This document shows, piece after piece, positions 5,716 to 7,239 of a stretch of 7,239 bases of DNA. Location of the stretch: contig CAZIQM010000053.1 in assembly GCA_964541635.1 (NCBI GenBank), positions 1-7,239 of the forward strand. Direction: 5' to 3'. The notes beneath the pieces were generated by a model, which worked only from the letters and a program-made list of their open reading frames with translations, did not search any database and was not told where the DNA came from. Each line of letters starts with the position of its first letter. The first letter of the stretch is position 1. The stretch is from DALYDP01 sp964541635. Lineage in GTDB: Bacteria > Patescibacteriota > Gracilibacteria > Peribacterales > Peribacteraceae. Both the position numbers and the translations under genes were made by a program.

Positions 5716-5724
5716 TGGTACAAT
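5716..5724 (+). promoter_or_regulatory. Extended -10 promoter of the TraD/VirD4-like ATPase gene
   Basis: TGGTACAAT (5716-5724) is an extended -10; ATG 5740 follows 15 nt later, so the leader would be about 9 nt or less. A second weaker box, TACGAT (5727-5732), would give a start right at the ATG. No Shine-Dalgarno is present. The gap is only 56 bp and is shared with the divergent PLD gene. Confidence 0.5.
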
Positions 5725-5739
5725 GGTACGATACTTTCG

Positions 5740-7239
5740 ATGGCCGACATTATCGCTGCCATTGGCCTTCTCCTCGGCATCGCCGCCGCCACGGCGGTCG
5801 CGCTGTCGTTGCTGCGTTGGAACGCGGACCGGAAGCGCGAGGAAGAGATCGTGTTCCTGCAACTCTTGGTCCCGAAGAAGGAATCGCGCGAGGAGAAAGA
5901 GTCGGAATCGGAGCAATTCGGCAAGGACTACAAGGAGGTGATCGGCGTCATGGACCACTTGTTCCAATCGCTCCACGCCCTCCACAACGGGAAATTGTCG
6001 CGGCATTGGACGGGGCAGCCGTTCTTCTCGCTCGAGTACGCGGCGCTCGCCGGCGAAATCCTGTTCTTCGTCGCGTGCCCGCGGCGCTATTCGGCGCTCG
6101 TCGAAAAACAAATCACGTCGTTCTACCCGGAGTGCATCATCGACGAAGTCGAGGATTACAACATCTTCACGCCCACGAGCGTGACCGCGGTGAAGAGCCT
6201 GTGGCCCGGCGGTCCGGCCGTCTCGACCTTCAAAACGTACCAACAGCTGAAGAGTGACCCGCTGAACTCGATCACGAACGCGTTTTCGAAACTGAAGGGC
6301 GACGAAGGCGCGGCCGTGCAGATCGTCCTGCGGCCCGCCAAGTCGGGCTGGCAGAAGAAATACCAGGACGAAGCCGCGGACCTGTTGAATTCGAAGAAGA
6401 AGAAACGCGGTTCGTGGATGAACCCCGTGTTCTGGCTCCGCAGCATCGTGGACGTCTTCACGTCCGGGGACGGCACGTTGGGCGAAGAGAAGCACGAAGG
6501 CGGCCGCGTGTCGCAGATGGTGGAGGAATACAGCAAGGCGCTCGACGAAAAAGCGGGCAACCCCGGCTTCAGCGGCGTCGTCCGCCTCGTCGCCTCCGCC
6601 GCCACGCAACAGCGCGCGGCGTCGATCCTCGATTCGATCGACGCGTCGTTCAGCCAGTTCAACGAAGTACGCGGCAACTCGTTCAAGTCGGGATCCATGG
6701 AAAACAAGCGGTCGCTGCTCGAACGGTTCGTCCGCCGCTCGCCGCGCCGGTCTGTGCGCGAATGCCTCCGCCACAGGCCGTTCCTGTTCGGCTCGGCCGA
6801 GCTCGCCAGCGTGTTCCACCTGCCGCACAGCAAGTACAACAAGGTTGAGACGATCAAGTGGCAGAACTTCAAGGTCGCGCCCGCCCCGAAGAACATGCCC
6901 GAGGAAGGATTGTTCCTCGGCACCAACACCTACCGCGGCGAGAAGAAGAAAATCTTCATGAAGAACGACGACCGCTTCCGCCACTTCTACATCATCGGGC
7001 AAACCGGCACGGGTAAATCGTCGATCATCCAGCTCATGGCGCGCCAGGACTTCCACAACGGGAAGGGCGTGTGCGTGGTCGACCCGCACGGTTCGCTCAT
7101 CGACGACCTGCTCCCGTACATCCCGCGCGAGCGCGCCGACGACGTGATCTACTTCAACCCGGCGGACACCGAACGCCCGATGGGCTTGAACATGCTCGAA
7201 GGCAAGACCGAGGAAGAGCGCGACCTCATCGCCCTCGAC
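5740..7239 (+). CDS. Membrane-anchored TraG/TraD/VirD4-like ATPase (3' truncated)
   Basis: The frame is open from ATG 5740 through the last base: 500 residues with no stop. One TM helix at about 4-25 (IIAAIGLLLGIAAATAVALSLL) is followed by a basic, charged stretch, placing the bulk in the cytoplasm. Residues about 60-410 form an N-terminal region without a motif I can name; it contains two basic patches (KKKKRG and RFVRRSPRRS). The motor domain begins near 410: Walker A GQTGTGKS at 420-427, then VCVVDPHGSLIDDLLPYIP, in which Asp448-Pro-His-Gly is typical of TraG/TraD-type coupling proteins and HerA/FtsK-related pumps, and DVIYFNPADTERPMGLNML. Walker B and the remaining motor lie outside the window. 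Known relatives drive DNA or protein transfer in type IV secretion or conjugation, or power DNA uptake through type IV pili. Which applies cannot be decided here; no pilus or relaxase gene is visible. Confidence 0.88.
   Translation, partial: MADIIAAIGLLLGIAAATAVALSLLRWNADRKREEEIVFLQLLVPKKESREEKESESEQFGKDYKEVIGVMDHLFQSLHALHNGKLSRHWTGQPFFSLEYAALAGEILFFVACPRRYSALVEKQITSFYPECIIDEVEDYNIFTPTSVTAVKSLWPGGPAVSTFKTYQQLKSDPLNSITNAFSKLKGDEGAAVQIVLRPAKSGWQKKYQDEAADLLNSKKKKRGSWMNPVFWLRSIVDVFTSGDGTLGEEKHEGGRVSQMVEEYSKALDEKAGNPGFSGVVRLVASAATQQRAASILDSIDASFSQFNEVRGNSFKSGSMENKRSLLERFVRRSPRRSVRECLRHRPFLFGSAELASVFHLPHSKYNKVETIKWQNFKVAPAPKNMPEEGLFLGTNTYRGEKKKIFMKNDDRFRHFYIIGQTGTGKSSIIQLMARQDFHNGKGVCVVDPHGSLIDDLLPYIPRERADDVIYFNPADTERPMGLNMLEGKTEEERDLIALD

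Noticed and set aside
5680..7089. 469-codon open frame on the minus strand
   Set aside because: It is antisense to the ATPase gene, whose product has a Walker A, a DPHG motif and a TM helix. The minus frame gives low-complexity Arg/Val/Leu/Glu sequence typical of GC-rich shadows.
4505..7239. PLD nuclease plus HerA-like ATPase as an antiphage system
   Set aside because: The PLD has two HKD motifs with the GGMN/GSAN pattern of phospholipid synthases, the genes are divergent rather than an operon, and the ATPase has a TM anchor and DPHG motif as in coupling proteins.
1..7239. CRISPR array or recoded genetic code
   Set aside because: No regularly spaced repeats are present, and TGA serves as a normal stop for several well-identified genes.

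Overview
The window looks like a chromosomal segment of a GC-rich bacterium using the standard code: TGA ends rpsB, tsf, the response regulator, the Nudix gene and the Cys-rich gene. Several traits suggest a Patescibacteria/CPR-type lineage. These are almost no Shine-Dalgarno sequences, short intergenic gaps, a stand-alone receiver protein, a DUF4215-type Cys-rich surface protein and a TraD/VirD4-like membrane ATPase. The taxon is an inference; a 16S gene or a protein search would settle it.

Layout. 1-87 is the tail of an unidentified plus-strand gene. 88-315 holds a probable promoter and a structured leader of about 175 nt ahead of the rpsB-tsf operon (316-1824; ribosomal protein S2 and elongation factor Ts). 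A bidirectional TTCG-loop terminator (1846-1870) separates tsf from a convergent minus-strand gene (1874-3025). That gene encodes a secreted, membrane-anchored protein with several Cys-rich DUF4215-like repeats. Divergent from it are a single-domain response regulator (3149-3541) and a Nudix hydrolase (3570-3983). Next is an AT-richer cassette of about 490 bp (4014-4501). In it a DUF559/Vsr-like PD-(D/E)XK nuclease gene lies between two GC-rich hairpins whose outer 23-nt arms are inverted repeats of each other. The nuclease ORF runs through the right repeat and overlaps by a few bases the stop of a convergent two-HKD phospholipase D/cardiolipin-synthase-like gene (4505-5683, minus). A 56-bp divergent promoter region then leads to a plus-strand membrane-anchored TraG/TraD/VirD4-like ATPase (5740 onward), which runs off the window after its Walker A motif.

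How the genes relate. rpsB-tsf is a translation operon and is the only transcription unit here with a long leader. The other units look like single-gene units. Five genes (Cys-rich protein, response regulator, Nudix, PLD, ATPase) have a -10-like hexamer, often an extended TGn -10, only 6-15 nt before the start codon and no Shine-Dalgarno, which points to leaderless or near-leaderless transcription. The two observations most worth following up are the repeat-flanked DUF559 cassette and this leaderless pattern.
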